The notes beneath the pieces were generated by a model. That model had not been told where the DNA came from, did no database searches, and saw only the letters and a list, made by a program, of their open reading frames with translations. 17,768 nucleotides of DNA, from the NCBI GenBank assembly GCA_902548045.1, contig CACCPR010000011.1, positions 1 to 17,768 of the forward strand. Reading direction: 5' to 3'. The stretch is from an uncultured Pelagibacteraceae bacterium. GTDB taxonomy: Bacteria > Pseudomonadota > Alphaproteobacteria > Pelagibacterales > Pelagibacteraceae. Made by a program: the position numbers and the translations under genes. Position 1 is the stretch's first letter. Each line of letters starts with the position of its first letter. This document shows, piece after piece, positions 1 through 9,320 of this stretch.

Positions 1-69
1 CGTTCAAACATGAACAATCAAAATTGATATTTGTTATTTACAATTTAAAAAAACTAAAAGTGTCAATTT
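1..69 (-). other. tRNA-Ala to 23S rRNA internal spacer (partial)
   Basis: This is the stretch between tRNA-Ala and the 23S rRNA gene expected beyond the left edge. It is very AT-rich and has no coding potential. It contains a boxA-like element, listed separately, and short inverted repeats such as GTTCA/TGAAC at 2-6 and 11-15. No 23S sequence is recognisable inside the window. The 23S assignment is inferred from the usual bacterial order 16S-Ile-Ala-23S. Confidence 0.6.
36..57 (-). promoter_or_regulatory. boxA-like antitermination site ahead of 23S
   Basis: This 22-base element is a direct repeat of 1917-1938, with 21 of 22 positions identical. Read on the minus strand it is TTAG followed by a T-run and AAATTGTAAAT, which resembles the boxA consensus (GCTCTTT-A-CAATT) bound by NusB/S10. 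One copy before 16S and one before 23S is the arrangement known from E. coli rrn operons. The repeat is seen directly; the boxA function is inferred. Confidence 0.55.
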
Positions 70-145
70 TGGTGGAGGATAGCGGGATCGAACCGCTGAC
101 CTCCTGAATGCAAATCAGGCGCTCTCCCAGCTGAGCTAATCCCCC
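70..145 (-). tRNA. tRNA-Ala (anticodon UGC)
   Basis: The minus strand reads as a complete 76-base cloverleaf. It begins GGGGGATTAGCTCAGC, has anticodon loop TTTGCAT in a CCTGA/TCAGG stem, a T arm containing GGTTCGATCC, and an encoded 3' CCA (plus-strand TGG at 70-72). It sits 8 bases downstream of tRNA-Ile in the 16S-23S spacer, the standard bacterial Ile-Ala pair. Confidence 0.97.
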
Positions 146-153
146 GTGAAAAA

Positions 154-230
<77 letters not shown>

Positions 231-258
231 CTAAGCATTTATGAGACACTTTATTAAT

Positions 259-281
259 AAGAAGAGAAATGAGGACGGCCA
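259..281 (-). repeat. 16S processing stem, 3' arm
   Basis: These 23 bases are an imperfect inverted repeat of 1890-1912. In the leftward transcript 22 of 23 positions can pair, counting two G-U pairs, with a single U-U mismatch. The arm lies about 50 bases past the mature 16S 3' end. Such long flanking stems are the usual RNase III entry site that frees pre-16S. The pairing is seen; RNase III cleavage is inferred. Confidence 0.75.
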
Positions 282-300
282 CATTAACTTAATTTTTTAA

Positions 301-322
301 GACCAAATGAAAATTTTTGGTC
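301..322 (-). other. Small hairpin just after 16S 3' end
   Basis: GACCAAA at 301-307 and TTTGGTC at 316-322 form a perfect 7-bp inverted repeat around an 8-base loop, about 8 bases beyond the mature 16S 3' end. It lies inside the larger processing stem and may shape pre-16S trimming. It is unlikely to be a terminator, because the tRNAs downstream belong to the same transcript. Confidence 0.5.
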
Positions 323-330
323 TTCCTTAG

Positions 331-1806
<1,476 letters not shown>

Positions 1807-1889
1807 TAACGGCGCACACTAGCTTCATATAAATAACATTCGAATTATTTATACATGTTGAAGCGTGTACGACAATTTCTTTATCAACC

Positions 1890-1912
1890 TAGCCGTCCAC
1901 ACTTCTCTTCTT
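1890..1912 (-). repeat. 16S processing stem, 5' arm
   Basis: This arm is complementary to 259-281 as RNA (22 of 23 positions including two G-U pairs). It lies about 84 bases upstream of mature 16S and starts 5 bases after the boxA-like site in the transcript, so the antitermination signal and the processing stem are almost contiguous. Confidence 0.75.
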
Positions 1913-1916
1913 AAAA

Positions 1917-1938
1917 ATTTACAATTTAAAAAAGCTAA
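1917..1938 (-). promoter_or_regulatory. boxA-like antitermination site in rRNA leader
   Basis: The minus strand reads TTAGCTTTTTTAAATTGTAA(AT). It matches the GCTCTTT..A..TTGT(G)AAT shape of alphaproteobacterial boxA elements. The same 22-base sequence recurs at 36-57 with one difference. It lies directly 3' of a boxB-like hairpin and 5' of the 16S processing stem, the expected place for a NusB/S10-dependent antitermination signal. Confidence 0.6.
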
Positions 1939-1957
1939 GATTTTATGCTTAAAATCT
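1938..1957 (-). promoter_or_regulatory. boxB-like leader hairpin
   Basis: AGATTTTA (1938-1945) and TAAAATCT (1950-1957) form a perfect 8-bp stem with a 4-base loop. In the transcript it immediately precedes the boxA-like element, the position of boxB in E. coli rrn leaders. It is not followed by a U-run of terminator type on its own; the T-run that follows belongs to the boxA-like sequence. Function is inferred from position. Confidence 0.45.
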
Positions 1958-2005
1958 ACACACCTCTGGCCTTATTAAAAAGTTTTAGGATTGAGGTGAG
2001 GGCTG

Positions 2006-2033
2006 GTTTTATTACAATTATGTTATAAGTCAA
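2006..2033 (-). promoter_or_regulatory. Candidate rRNA operon promoter
   Basis: On the minus strand, TTGACT (2033 to 2028) matches five of six -35 positions. After a 16-base spacer comes TAAAAC (2011 to 2006), a four-of-six -10 match. The bases that follow (CAGCCCTCACC) are unusually GC-rich for this genome, like the discriminator of stringently controlled rRNA promoters. The call is tentative because AT-rich DNA gives many chance -10 matches. Confidence 0.4.
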
Positions 2034-2133
2034 GGCGTATATTAACGATAAAAGCCAGGAAATATAAGCTTTTCTGACTTACTTCCTTGGAAACTAGATT
2101 GCAAACTCGGTTTAATTTTTATAGAACACAACT
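2034..2133. other. Divergent spacer between rrn promoter and M23 gene
   Basis: This stretch separates the leftward rRNA promoter from the rightward peptidase gene. A 7-bp inverted repeat, TAAGTCA (2026-2032) and TGACTTA (2075-2081), overlaps the candidate rrn -35. A second one, AAAAGC (2050-2055) and GCTTTT (2068-2073), lies inside it. I see no gene. Only weak promoter-like matches for the peptidase are present, for example TTGCAA at 2099 and TATAGA at 2120 with a short 15-base gap. Confidence 0.35.
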
Positions 2134-3474
2134 ATGGCGTTAAATGAATTTTTAAGTCGTTTTTTTAAAAAATTTAGAGGTGAAGAGGCTAAAAATAACA
2201 ATTATGGTGTTTTGAATTGGAACTACTTCCTTTATTTCTTCTTATTAATACTTTTATTTTTGATTTTCATAAGCTTTTTAAACTTAGTCAATAAGAAAAC
2301 GAAAAGAGAAGTTCAAAATATTAACTCTCTAATTAAAACAGAAGATTTTTCAAACTTAAGTAGCTATTTTTTATCTAAAATTAACAGTCCTTATAAAGAG
2401 GTAGAGTACATAATTCAAAATAACGACTCTATTGAAAAAATTCTTAACAAAATGAAGATAAGTCCTACAGAAATAAAAACCATCTCTGAAAAATTGAAAC
2501 AAAAAAAACTTGCTAATATATATGCTGGTAAAAAACTAACTCTTGTTTTAAAAAAATTTGATGACGAAACAAATACAGTTGTAAATCTTTTATATCCTGT
2601 AAATAATACTTTAAATATTGAAATAAGAAAAAGCCAAGATAGTTTTATTATAAAAGAAAATGTACTCAAACTTTACAAAAAAGAAGTAGTAATAAAGAGT
2701 GAAATTAAAAATAATTTATATAGCTCAGCAATGAATGAAGGTCTAGAGCCAAATATAATTATTGAATTTGCTAGAATATTTGGTTTTGAAGTAGATTTTC
2801 AAAGAGATATAAGAAAAGGAGACTGGTTTGAAATTTTGTATGAAAGATTTGTAGATGATAATAATAAAGTTCAAGACACTGGTAAAATAATTTATGCCTC
2901 AATGTTTGTAAACGGTTCTGAAATTAACCTTTATAGTTTTAATGATAATAAAGAATTTGGTTTTTATGACATTAAAGGAAAAAGTATAGTAAAATCTCTC
3001 ATGAAGACTCCAATTAACGGGGCAAGACTATCTTCAAGATTTGGTATGAGAAAACATCCAATCTTGGGTTACAACAAGATGCATAGAGGTACAGACTTTG
3101 CTGCCCCAAGTGGTACTCCAATTATGGCGTCAGGTGCTGGAACAGTAACTAGAGCAAGATGGTGCGGTGGTGGTGGAAATTGTGTTAAGATAAGACACAA
3201 CTCTACTTATGAAACTATCTATGCACATATGAAAAGTTTTGCTAAAGGTATTAAAGAAGGAAGAAAAGTTAAGCAAGGTCAAATAATTGGTTACGTAGGA
3301 TCTACAGGTATGTCTACCGGGCCTCACCTTCATTATGAAGTGGTTGTAAATGGTAAAAAAGTTAATTCACAAAAACTTAAACTACCTTCAGGAAAAATAT
3401 TAAAAGGGAAAGTAAGAGAAAAATTTGAATTAGCAAGAATTAAAATTGACTTAAAACTTTCCGAATTAAGATAA
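2134..3474 (+). CDS. Membrane-anchored M23 (LytM-type) peptidoglycan endopeptidase
   Basis: This 446-residue protein is probably a zinc metallopeptidase that cuts peptide cross-links in the periplasmic cell wall, letting the sacculus grow or daughter cells separate. Residues 31-52 form one strongly hydrophobic segment after a basic N-terminus, giving an inner-membrane anchor with the rest in the periplasm. Residues about 65-115 look like a LysM/OapA-type wall-binding module (INNDSIEKIL-like start, AGKKL end). The catalytic domain spans about 290-415. It has H317 and D321 (HRGTD) and H400 (HLH) as expected zinc ligands, and H365 (YAHM) and H398 as the catalytic histidines. All M23 residues are intact, so it should be active rather than an EnvC-like activator. 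No clear Shine-Dalgarno precedes the ATG. It is divergent from the rRNA operon. Confidence 0.93.
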   Translation: MALNEFLSRFFKKFRGEEAKNNNYGVLNWNYFLYFFLLILLFLIFISFLNLVNKKTKREVQNINSLIKTEDFSNLSSYFLSKINSPYKEVEYIIQNNDSIEKILNKMKISPTEIKTISEKLKQKKLANIYAGKKLTLVLKKFDDETNTVVNLLYPVNNTLNIEIRKSQDSFIIKENVLKLYKKEVVIKSEIKNNLYSSAMNEGLEPNIIIEFARIFGFEVDFQRDIRKGDWFEILYERFVDDNNKVQDTGKIIYASMFVNGSEINLYSFNDNKEFGFYDIKGKSIVKSLMKTPINGARLSSRFGMRKHPILGYNKMHRGTDFAAPSGTPIMASGAGTVTRARWCGGGGNCVKIRHNSTYETIYAHMKSFAKGIKEGRKVKQGQIIGYVGSTGMSTGPHLHYEVVVNGKKVNSQKLKLPSGKILKGKVREKFELARIKIDLKLSELR

Positions 3475-3476
3475 AA

Positions 3477-3507
3477 ATTTGAAGAATAACTTATTTATTC
3501 TTTAGAT
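3477..3507. terminator. AT-rich hairpin between convergent genes
   Basis: AAGAATAA (3482-3489) and TTATTCTT (3495-3502) form a perfect 8-bp stem around CTTAT. In rightward RNA the stem extends to 13 pairs (3477-3507) with two G-U pairs. It starts 3 bases after the peptidase stop and includes the stop codon of the opposing DUF4167 gene. It lacks a GC-rich stem, so it is a candidate rather than a textbook intrinsic terminator. Confidence 0.4.
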
Positions 3508-3854
3508 GAGTCTTTTGAAAAGTTTTCAGTAGATATGTTGATTTTTTCAGAGTTGTGATTATCCCTATTTCTTTCATTTAATTCTGCTAATCTTCTTGAA
3601 TAATGATCGGCGTGTTGCAAATAATTCTCTACCATAACGGGATCTCCACTACTTTGTGCATCTTTAGCCAATTGTTGAAATTTCTGTACAGTTTTTTCTA
3701 CATTATGAGGATTTGTCATAGAACCATTTCTATTAAAATTCATATTTCCATTATTAAAGTTACTTCCACCATTAGAATTAATTGATCCATTTCTCCTTCT
3801 GTAATTATTTTTTTGTGATCTTGCTCTAAAAGATCTTCTTCTGTTATTGTTCAT
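3495..3854 (-). CDS. DUF4167 family basic protein
   Basis: This 119-residue protein matches the alphaproteobacterial DUF4167 pattern. It has an Arg/Lys/Asn-rich start (MNNNRRRSFRARSQKNNYRRR), an Asn/Gly-rich low-complexity stretch (residues about 22-50), and then a conserved helical core (about 51-95) containing NPHNVEKTVQKFQQLA and a DPVMVENYLQHADHY-like motif. The tail is acidic and disordered. The function is not established; the basic, flexible N-terminus suggests RNA binding, which is an inference. Family members in other orders are often longer, so this is a compact form. It lies 23 bases downstream of prmC and is the last gene of the lysC-ispG-prfA-prmC operon, so a link to translation is plausible. 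Confidence 0.85.
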   Translation of the reverse strand: MNNNRRRSFRARSQKNNYRRRNGSINSNGGSNFNNGNMNFNRNGSMTNPHNVEKTVQKFQQLAKDAQSSGDPVMVENYLQHADHYSRRLAELNERNRDNHNSEKINISTENFSKDSSKE

Positions 3855-3877
3855 TGATCAAAATCAAAGTTATAGTT

Positions 3878-4723
3878 TTATTTTTCTAATGTTGATATTA
3901 CGCATCTTATATTATCTCGATAATCTTTAACTAAATATTTAGTCTTAAATTTGTTTTCGTTTAATATTTTTGAAACTTTTTTAAATTGCTCATTTCCTAT
4001 TTCTAAGGAGAGCATACCTTTAACTTTTAAGATATTCTTCGATTTGTAGATAACTTTTTTAATAACGTCAAGCCCATCATTTCCACCATCTAAAGCTAAT
4101 TTAGGTTCAAATTTTTTAATATCCTCGCTTAAATTTTTTATTTCTTTTCGCATTATATAGGGCGGATTAGAGACAATTAAGTCAAATTTATTATTATAAA
4201 ACTCGTCTAAAGGTCTCGAATAAAACTTTGCTCTTTGGCTAAGCTTAAGGTTAATTGAATTTCTATTGGCTACTTGAATAGCTTTAGATGATTTGTCAAT
4301 GCCAATCCCTTTTGAATTTTTTAATTCACTTAATATACTCAATAATATACAACCAGAACCTGTACCTATATCAAGAATAAATATACTCTTTTTTTTTTTA
4401 AAAATTTTTACTATTTTTTCAACCATTAACTCAGTTTCAATTCTAGGAATTAACGTGTTACTACTTACATGAAATTTTTTGCTCCAAAACTCTTTCTGGT
4501 TTAAGATATAAGCTATTGGTTCTTTTGTAGATCGTCTCTTGATTAAATCTTTAAATTTTTTAACTTTATTGTGTTCAACTTTTCTATTATGAGTAACTAA
4601 TAATTCCTCTCTTGTTTTATTTAAAACTTCTGAAAGTAAAATTTCAGAATCAAGAATATGTGAACAAATATTGCTATCTTTTAATTGTTTTGATCCAACA
4701 TTTATTAATTTTAATATTTCCAT
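3878..4723 (-). CDS. prmC: Release factor glutamine methyltransferase PrmC (HemK)
   Basis: This 281-residue cytoplasmic enzyme methylates the glutamine of the GGQ motif in peptide release factors, using S-adenosylmethionine, and so raises termination efficiency. An N-terminal helical substrate-binding domain (about 1-85) is followed by a Rossmann methyltransferase fold with SAM-binding motif DIGTGSGCI (118-126). The diagnostic NPPY motif (186-189), which grips the target glutamine, is intact, as is LIPRIETE (91-98), close to the family's IPRPETE. The ATG overlaps the prfA stop by one base (TGATG), so the two proteins are likely made by coupled translation. PrfA, its substrate, is encoded directly upstream. 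Confidence 0.96.
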   Translation of the reverse strand: MEILKLINVGSKQLKDSNICSHILDSEILLSEVLNKTREELLVTHNRKVEHNKVKKFKDLIKRRSTKEPIAYILNQKEFWSKKFHVSSNTLIPRIETELMVEKIVKIFKKKKSIFILDIGTGSGCILLSILSELKNSKGIGIDKSSKAIQVANRNSINLKLSQRAKFYSRPLDEFYNNKFDLIVSNPPYIMRKEIKNLSEDIKKFEPKLALDGGNDGLDVIKKVIYKSKNILKVKGMLSLEIGNEQFKKVSKILNENKFKTKYLVKDYRDNIRCVISTLEK

Positions 4724-5796
4724 CAGTTTAAATTTTGAAGTTTTATATCTTGTTCTTTTAATCTTAATTGTTGATTCATTTCCTCATGAATTTCTCCGCT
4801 TAAAAATTCATCTAGTTTATGAAGTGTCAGATTAATTCTGTGATCTGTTACCCTACCCTGAGGAAAATTATAAGTTCTTATTCTCTCAGACCTGTCCCCA
4901 GTTCCAATTTGACTTCTTCTGTTACTTGATCTCTCATTATCTTTTTTCTTTTTTTCAGCTTCATAAACTCTGGATCTTAAAATTTTTAAAGCTTTAGCTT
5001 TATTTTTATGTTGTGACTTTTCGTCTTGTTGGCTTACAACAACTCCGGTGGGAACATGGGTAATTCTAACTGCGCTATCAGTTGTATTAACTGATTGACC
5101 CCCAGGACCCCCAGCTCTAAAAACATCAATTCTTAAATCTGAATCTTTTATTTGTATGTCTACTTCTTCTGCTTCCGGCAATACAGCTATTGTTGCGGCT
5201 GACGTATGCACTCTTCCCTGAGTTTCTGTCTTAGGAATTCTCTGTACTCGATGAACTCCAGACTCATATTTCAAATAAGAGTAAATATCGTTACCACTTA
5301 CAGAAAATATAACTTCTTTAAATCCTCCCGCTTCACTTTTTGAAATACTAATAATTTCTAATTTCCATTTTTTTTTTGAACAAACCTTTTCATACATTTT
5401 AAATAAATCTGAGCAAAAAAGAGAAGCTTCTAACCCGCCTGTGCCAGCTCTAATCTCAACTATAGCATTTTTATCATCATCTTCATCTTTTGGTAATAAG
5501 AAAATCTTTAATTTATTTTCGTATTCTTTTTTCTTTAACTTTAGATCAGCTAAATCTTTTTCTGCCATTTCTCTCATTTCTGAATCACTATTTTTATCTT
5601 TGATCATCTGTTCTAAATCCTGCCTTTCACTATCAAATTTTATAAATTCTCTAGCACATGAAATTATATCCCCTAAGTTTGAGTATTCTTTTGATTTCTT
5701 GGCAAAAAGTTTAGGATCAGTTTTGCCTGACGATAATTCTTTTTCTAAATTGTCATGCTTAACAACTATGCCTTTGACTTTTTCTATAGGTATCAT
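4723..5796 (-). CDS. prfA: Peptide chain release factor 1
   Basis: This 357-residue class-I release factor recognises UAA and UAG in the ribosomal A site and triggers hydrolysis of peptidyl-tRNA. The stop-codon recognition tripeptide is P188-K189-T190, fitting the PxT motif of RF1 (RF2 has SPF). The catalytic GGQ is at 232-234 in [17 protein letters not shown], and Q234 is the expected PrmC target. The long N-terminal coiled helices, the [14 protein letters not shown] stretch and the C-terminal [13 protein letters not shown] block are all in place, and length is normal. Its own stop is UGA, which RF1 does not read. It lies two bases after ispG in the operon and one base overlapping prmC. Confidence 0.97.
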   Translation of the reverse strand: MIPIEKVKGIVVKHDNLEKELSSGKTDPKLFAKKSKEYSNLGDIISCAREFIKFDSERQDLEQMIKDKNSDSEMREMAEKDLADLKLKKKEYENKLKIFLLPKDEDDDKNAIVEIRAGTGGLEASLFCSDLFKMYEKVCSKKKWKLEIISISKSEAGGFKEVIFSVSGNDIYSYLKYESGVHRVQRIPKTETQGRVHTSAATIAVLPEAEEVDIQIKDSDLRIDVFRAGGPGGQSVNTTDSAVRITHVPTGVVVSQQDEKSQHKNKAKALKILRSRVYEAEKKKKDNERSSNRRSQIGTGDRSERIRTYNFPQGRVTDHRINLTLHKLDEFLSGEIHEEMNQQLRLKEQDIKLQNLN

Positions 5797-5798
5797 TG

Positions 5799-6893
5799 TT
5801 AAGTATTTTTTTCTTTTATTTTTTCTTCAACAAGTTGTACAACTCTATCAATTATTTCGGAACTAGCTACTTTACTATGTGGAACTCCAGATAAATATAA
5901 AAGATTATTATCTTGCCCACCGCCTGTTAAACCAATTTCTGTTTGTGCTGCCTCACCTGGACCATTAACTACACATCCTATAATAGATAACGTTATCGGT
6001 TTTTTTAAGTGAGATAATCTTTCTTCCAATTTTTTTACAGTTTCAATTACTGGAAAAGCTTGGCGAGCGCAAGAGGGACATGAAATTATATTTACTCCTC
6101 TAGATCTTATGCCTAGGGATTTTAAAATTTCATACCCTGACTTTATTTCATCAACTGGATCTGAAGATAGAGAAACTCTTATCGTATCACCAATACCATC
6201 CATTAATAATTGGCCAATACCAATGGACGATCTTATACTGCCAGAAAGTAATCCCCCGGCCTCCGTTATCCCTAAATGCAAAGGATAATTACAAATTTTG
6301 GATAGTTGTCTATACGATTTGACAGTTAAAAAAACATCTGATGATTTTACGCTGATTTTAAAATTGAAAAAATTATTATCTTCAAATAACTTAACGTTAT
6401 ACATTGCGCTTTCTACTAATGCTTCTGGACAAGGCTCTTTATATTTTTCAAGTAAAGTTTTATCCAATGAACCAGCATTTACTCCTATTCTAATAGAACA
6501 ATTATTATCTTTAGCTGCTTTAACCACCTCTAAAACTCTATTGCTTGATCCAATATTTCCTGGATTTATCCTTAAACAACTGGCCCCCATTTTTGCAGCT
6601 TCAATCGCTCTTTTATAGTGAAAATGTATATCAGCCACAATTGGTGCTTTAATTTCTTTAACAATGTCTTTCAAAGCTCTTGTGGACTCTTCATCTGGAC
6701 AAGACACTCTCACAATATCGGCGCCAGCTTCCTCTAATAAATGAATCTGTTTAATAGTTTCTTTTATATTTGTAGTAAGAGTATTTGTCATTGATTGAAC
6801 GCTTACTTTTGACTCTCCCCCAACAGAAACATTTCCTACTTTTATCTCTTTAGTTTTTCTTCTATTGATTTTTCTATGTGGTCTTACTTCCAT
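5799..6893 (-). CDS. ispG: 4-hydroxy-3-methylbut-2-enyl diphosphate synthase (flavodoxin/ferredoxin) IspG
   Basis: This 364-residue iron-sulfur enzyme of the non-mevalonate (MEP) isoprenoid pathway reduces the cyclic diphosphate MEcPP to HMBPP in the cytoplasm. The N-terminal TIM barrel shows [10 protein letters not shown] (31-40) and the phosphate-binding RINPGNIG (108-115). The C-terminal domain carries the 4Fe-4S ligands C272, C275 (SCPSC) and C307 (GCVVNGPGE), with E314 as the fourth ligand; spacing is as in E. coli IspG. Length is normal. One base separates it from lysC upstream and two from prfA downstream, so co-transcription is very likely. The grouping with termination genes shows genome packing more than shared function. 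Confidence 0.97.
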   Translation of the reverse strand: MEVRPHRKINRRKTKEIKVGNVSVGGESKVSVQSMTNTLTTNIKETIKQIHLLEEAGADIVRVSCPDEESTRALKDIVKEIKAPIVADIHFHYKRAIEAAKMGASCLRINPGNIGSSNRVLEVVKAAKDNNCSIRIGVNAGSLDKTLLEKYKEPCPEALVESAMYNVKLFEDNNFFNFKISVKSSDVFLTVKSYRQLSKICNYPLHLGITEAGGLLSGSIRSSIGIGQLLMDGIGDTIRVSLSSDPVDEIKSGYEILKSLGIRSRGVNIISCPSCARQAFPVIETVKKLEERLSHLKKPITLSIIGCVVNGPGEAAQTEIGLTGGGQDNNLLYLSGVPHSKVASSEIIDRVVQLVEEKIKEKNT

Positions 6894-6894
6894 T

Positions 6895-8106
6895 TTAATC
6901 TAAATCAAATATTGTATGCAATTTTTTTACTGCCTTCAAAGTTTCATCTTCATTGATTATAACTGATAGTTTAATTTCTGAAGTCGAGATAGCCAAAATA
7001 TTAATTTTTTCATCTGCCAAAGCTCTAAACATACGAAAAGTTACCCCTGGGGTTGAAACCATGCCAGCTCCTACAATTGAAATTTTAGCTACTTTATCAT
7101 TATGAGTCATGCTGTCATATTTAATATTTTTATTATTTTGCAATATATCTATCGTGTTTAAAAGATCACCTCTTTTAATAGTAAAAGTTATATCGGTAGT
7201 CTTTTGATCTGATGAAATATTTTGTATCACCATATCAATATTTATTTGATTTTTACTTAACGGTTCAAATATATTCGCCGCAACACCTGGCTTATCCTCT
7301 ACCCTAACTAATGTTATCTTAGCATCGTCTTTTGAATAAGCAACTCCAGTAACGCTTTTAGTATAATCTATGCTCTCTTGATCAAAAATCTTAGTTCCTT
7401 TTCTATTTGTAAAAGTAGATTTCACCTCTAGTGGAATATTATATATCATTGCAGTTTGTACAGCAGATGATTGCATAACTTTTGCACCTAATGAGGATAA
7501 TTCTAACATCTCGTTATATGATATTCTGTCAATTTTTTTTGCTACTGGTATTTTATTAGGGTCTGAAGAATAAACTCCGTCTACATCAGTATATATCTCG
7601 CAAGAGTCAGTATTAAATATTTTCGCGACCGCGACTGCAGTTGCGTCTGAACCACCTCTTCCAATAGTAGTAACATCACCAGATTTTGAGATTCCTTGAA
7701 ACCCTGGAATAATAGCAACTCCTTTTTCTGAGATAAATTTATTTATCTTTGAAATATTCATATTAATAATTCTTGCGTTAGTATTTTCTCCGTCTGTCAA
7801 AATTGGTATTTGCCAATTAAGCCAAGATCTAGAATTAATTCCAAGATCAATTAATGCTCCTGCTAATAAAGCGCTGGAAGCTTGTTCCCCAGACGCTAAA
7901 AGAACATCAAGTTCTCTAGTATTAAATTTTTTAGAAATATTTTTTGATTGCTCCAATAATTCGTTAGTTTTTCCTGACATTGCTGATACAATTGCTATTA
8001 TTTCGTTGCCTGCATCATGCTCTTTCTTTATTATTTTAGCTACATGTAGAATTCTATCGATCGTCCCTACAGAAGTTCCACCAAATTTTAATACTTTTTT
8101 TGCCAT
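6895..8106 (-). CDS. lysC: Aspartate kinase (lysine-sensitive type architecture)
   Basis: This 403-residue kinase phosphorylates aspartate with ATP, the first step to lysine, threonine, methionine and the wall precursor diaminopimelate. The kinase domain (about 1-245) has KFGGTS (7-12), the aspartate-binding ASGEQ (71-75), [10 protein letters not shown] (149-158) and the nucleotide-loop sequence [11 protein letters not shown] (173-183). Two ACT regulatory domains follow (about 264-330 and 340-403), which normally bind lysine or threonine for feedback control. The effector cannot be read from the sequence. This is the monofunctional form, with no fused homoserine dehydrogenase. It is first in a five-gene leftward operon and is divergent from ubiG across 56 very AT-rich bases. 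Confidence 0.96.
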   Translation of the reverse strand: MAKKVLKFGGTSVGTIDRILHVAKIIKKEHDAGNEIIAIVSAMSGKTNELLEQSKNISKKFNTRELDVLLASGEQASSALLAGALIDLGINSRSWLNWQIPILTDGENTNARIINMNISKINKFISEKGVAIIPGFQGISKSGDVTTIGRGGSDATAVAVAKIFNTDSCEIYTDVDGVYSSDPNKIPVAKKIDRISYNEMLELSSLGAKVMQSSAVQTAMIYNIPLEVKSTFTNRKGTKIFDQESIDYTKSVTGVAYSKDDAKITLVRVEDKPGVAANIFEPLSKNQINIDMVIQNISSDQKTTDITFTIKRGDLLNTIDILQNNKNIKYDSMTHNDKVAKISIVGAGMVSTPGVTFRMFRALADEKINILAISTSEIKLSVIINEDETLKAVKKLHTIFDLD

Positions 8107-8162
8107 TGCCAGATTTTAATATAATATAAATATAAAGAATTTAATTAATACATTTAAAATAG
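8107..8162. promoter_or_regulatory. Divergent lysC/ubiG promoter region
   Basis: These 56 bases are almost all A and T and must drive both the leftward five-gene operon and rightward ubiG. TATAAT occurs on the plus strand at 8120-8125, about 38 bases before the ubiG ATG. A TATAAA lies at 8131-8136, 19 bases after TTGCCA at 8106-8111. Several minus-strand -10-like sequences are also present, so the true start points cannot be settled by eye. Confidence 0.4.
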
Positions 8163-8888
8163 ATGACTACAATAAATAAAGAAGAAATTCAAAAGTTTTC
8201 AAAATTAGCTGACGAATGGTGGGATGTAAATGGTAAATTTAAACCTTTGCATATGTTTAATCCTGTTAGAATTGAATATATCTTGGAAGAAATAACTAAA
8301 CATTTTCAGTTATCGAACAACAATAAATACAAACTAAAAAATTTAAAAATTTTAGATATAGGATGTGGGGGCGGATTGATAAGTGAACCATTGGCTAGAT
8401 TAGGCGGTGATGTAACAGGAATAGATGCTGCAGAAAAAAATATAAAGGTTGCTTCTCTTCATAGTAAAAAAAATAATCTTAGCATAAATTATATAAATAA
8501 ATCGCCTGAACAACTTAAAGAAAAAGAAAAATTTGATATAATTTTAAATCTTGAAGTCGTTGAACATGTTGATAATTTAGATCTATATCTTCAATCGTGT
8601 AATAGATTATTAAAAAAAGGAGGTATTATGTTTACTGCAACAATTAATAGAACTTTAATCTCATACATCAAGGCAATTGTAGGAGCAGAGTATGTGCTTA
8701 GGTGGCTTCCAATTGGAACACATGATTGGAATAAGTTTATTAAACCAGAAGAATTACAAAAAATGTTAACGGATAAAAATTTTTCAACAAATGATATTAA
8801 AGGATTGGAATTTAATCCTTTTTATAAAAAATGGAAAAAATCTGACAATCTCTCTGTAAATTATATTATTTGTAGTGTGAAAAATTAA
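8163..8888 (+). CDS. ubiG: Ubiquinone biosynthesis O-methyltransferase UbiG
   Basis: This 241-residue SAM-dependent enzyme carries out both O-methylation steps of ubiquinone synthesis at the inner face of the membrane. The N-terminus (EEIQKFSKLADEWWDVNGKFKPLHMFNPVR) is the UbiG/COQ3 signature. SAM motif I is LDIGCGGGLISEPLA (64-78), followed by the acidic loop GIDAAEKNI and motif EVVEHV. The region after about 160, including the YVLRWLPIGTHDWNKF block, also matches UbiG and sets it apart from generic methyltransferases. Length is normal. It stands alone on the plus strand, and its stop codon overlaps the end of the opposing DUF1178 gene by four bases. Confidence 0.95.
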   Translation: MTTINKEEIQKFSKLADEWWDVNGKFKPLHMFNPVRIEYILEEITKHFQLSNNNKYKLKNLKILDIGCGGGLISEPLARLGGDVTGIDAAEKNIKVASLHSKKNNLSINYINKSPEQLKEKEKFDIILNLEVVEHVDNLDLYLQSCNRLLKKGGIMFTATINRTLISYIKAIVGAEYVLRWLPIGTHDWNKFIKPEELQKMLTDKNFSTNDIKGLEFNPFYKKWKKSDNLSVNYIICSVKN

Positions 8889-9307
8889 TTATCTTTACTG
8901 ACCCAAGGTATACTAAGCAAATTAATACCTTCTTCTTCTAATTCTTCTCGTTCATCAGGGGTAGTTGTTCCGTAAATACTTTTTTTTGTTTTTTTATCGT
9001 AGTAAACTTCTCTTACTTTTTGACTAAATTTATCACCTACGAATTCAAAATTTTTCTCCACATGTTCTCTGAGTTTCAATAATTTATTTTTTTGTTTTAA
9101 CAATTCTTGACTCAAAAAATTGATATTATCTTCTTTTAATTTGCCCCCAGAGATCATAGGAGACATTATAGATTTTTTAATTTTGTTGGAGGAACAATAG
9201 ATACACTCAAGCATTTTTTTTTTATTTAATTTTTCAAATTCACCTGAATCCGCAAACCAACTTTCAAACTCATGATCGTTTTCGCATTTAAGGTTATATT
9301 TTATCAT
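8885..9307 (-). CDS. DUF1178 family zinc-ribbon-like protein
   Basis: This 140-residue cytoplasmic protein has a start typical of DUF1178 (MIKYNLKCENDHEFESWFADSGEFEKL). C8 and H12, then C35 and C38 (ECIYC), could form a zinc ribbon. The middle is a charged helix, and the end carries a conserved YGTTTPDEREELEEEGINLLSIPW-like block (split here as YGTTTPDERE and EEEGINLLSIPW). The family is common in alphaproteobacteria and has no assigned function; the ribbon is an inference from cysteine spacing. It follows argJ by 13 bases on the same strand and is probably co-transcribed with it. Its stop overlaps that of convergent ubiG. Confidence 0.88.
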   Translation of the reverse strand: MIKYNLKCENDHEFESWFADSGEFEKLNKKKMLECIYCSSNKIKKSIMSPMISGGKLKEDNINFLSQELLKQKNKLLKLREHVEKNFEFVGDKFSQKVREVYYDKKTKKSIYGTTTPDEREELEEEGINLLSIPWVSKDN

Positions 9308-9320
9308 AAAAATAATTTAT

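Larger units (their letters stand above)
1807..2005 (-). other. rRNA operon leader
   Basis: This gene-free stretch is the 5' leader of the rRNA transcript. From the promoter inward it holds a hairpin with stem CACCTC (1961-1966) and GAGGTG (1993-1998), then a perfect 8-bp hairpin at 1938-1957, then a boxA-like site at 1917-1938, then the 5' arm of the 16S processing stem at 1890-1912, and finally about 80 bases before mature 16S. No open reading frame of substance is present. The order resembles the boxB-boxA-stem layout of well-studied rrn leaders. Confidence 0.65.

Noticed and set aside
1938..1957. Intrinsic terminator interpretation of the 8-bp leader hairpin followed by a T-run
   Set aside because: It lies inside the rRNA leader between promoter and 16S on the transcribed strand, and the T-run is part of a repeated boxA-like element; a terminator here would block rRNA synthesis unless regulated.
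5441..5866. 141-residue rightward frame, Ser/Phe/Leu-rich
   Set aside because: It is antisense to prfA and the ispG end; the composition is that of a frame opposite an AT-rich gene, and prfA motifs are intact beneath it.
6298..6618. 106-residue rightward frame
   Set aside because: It is antisense to ispG, which is complete with all iron-sulfur ligands.
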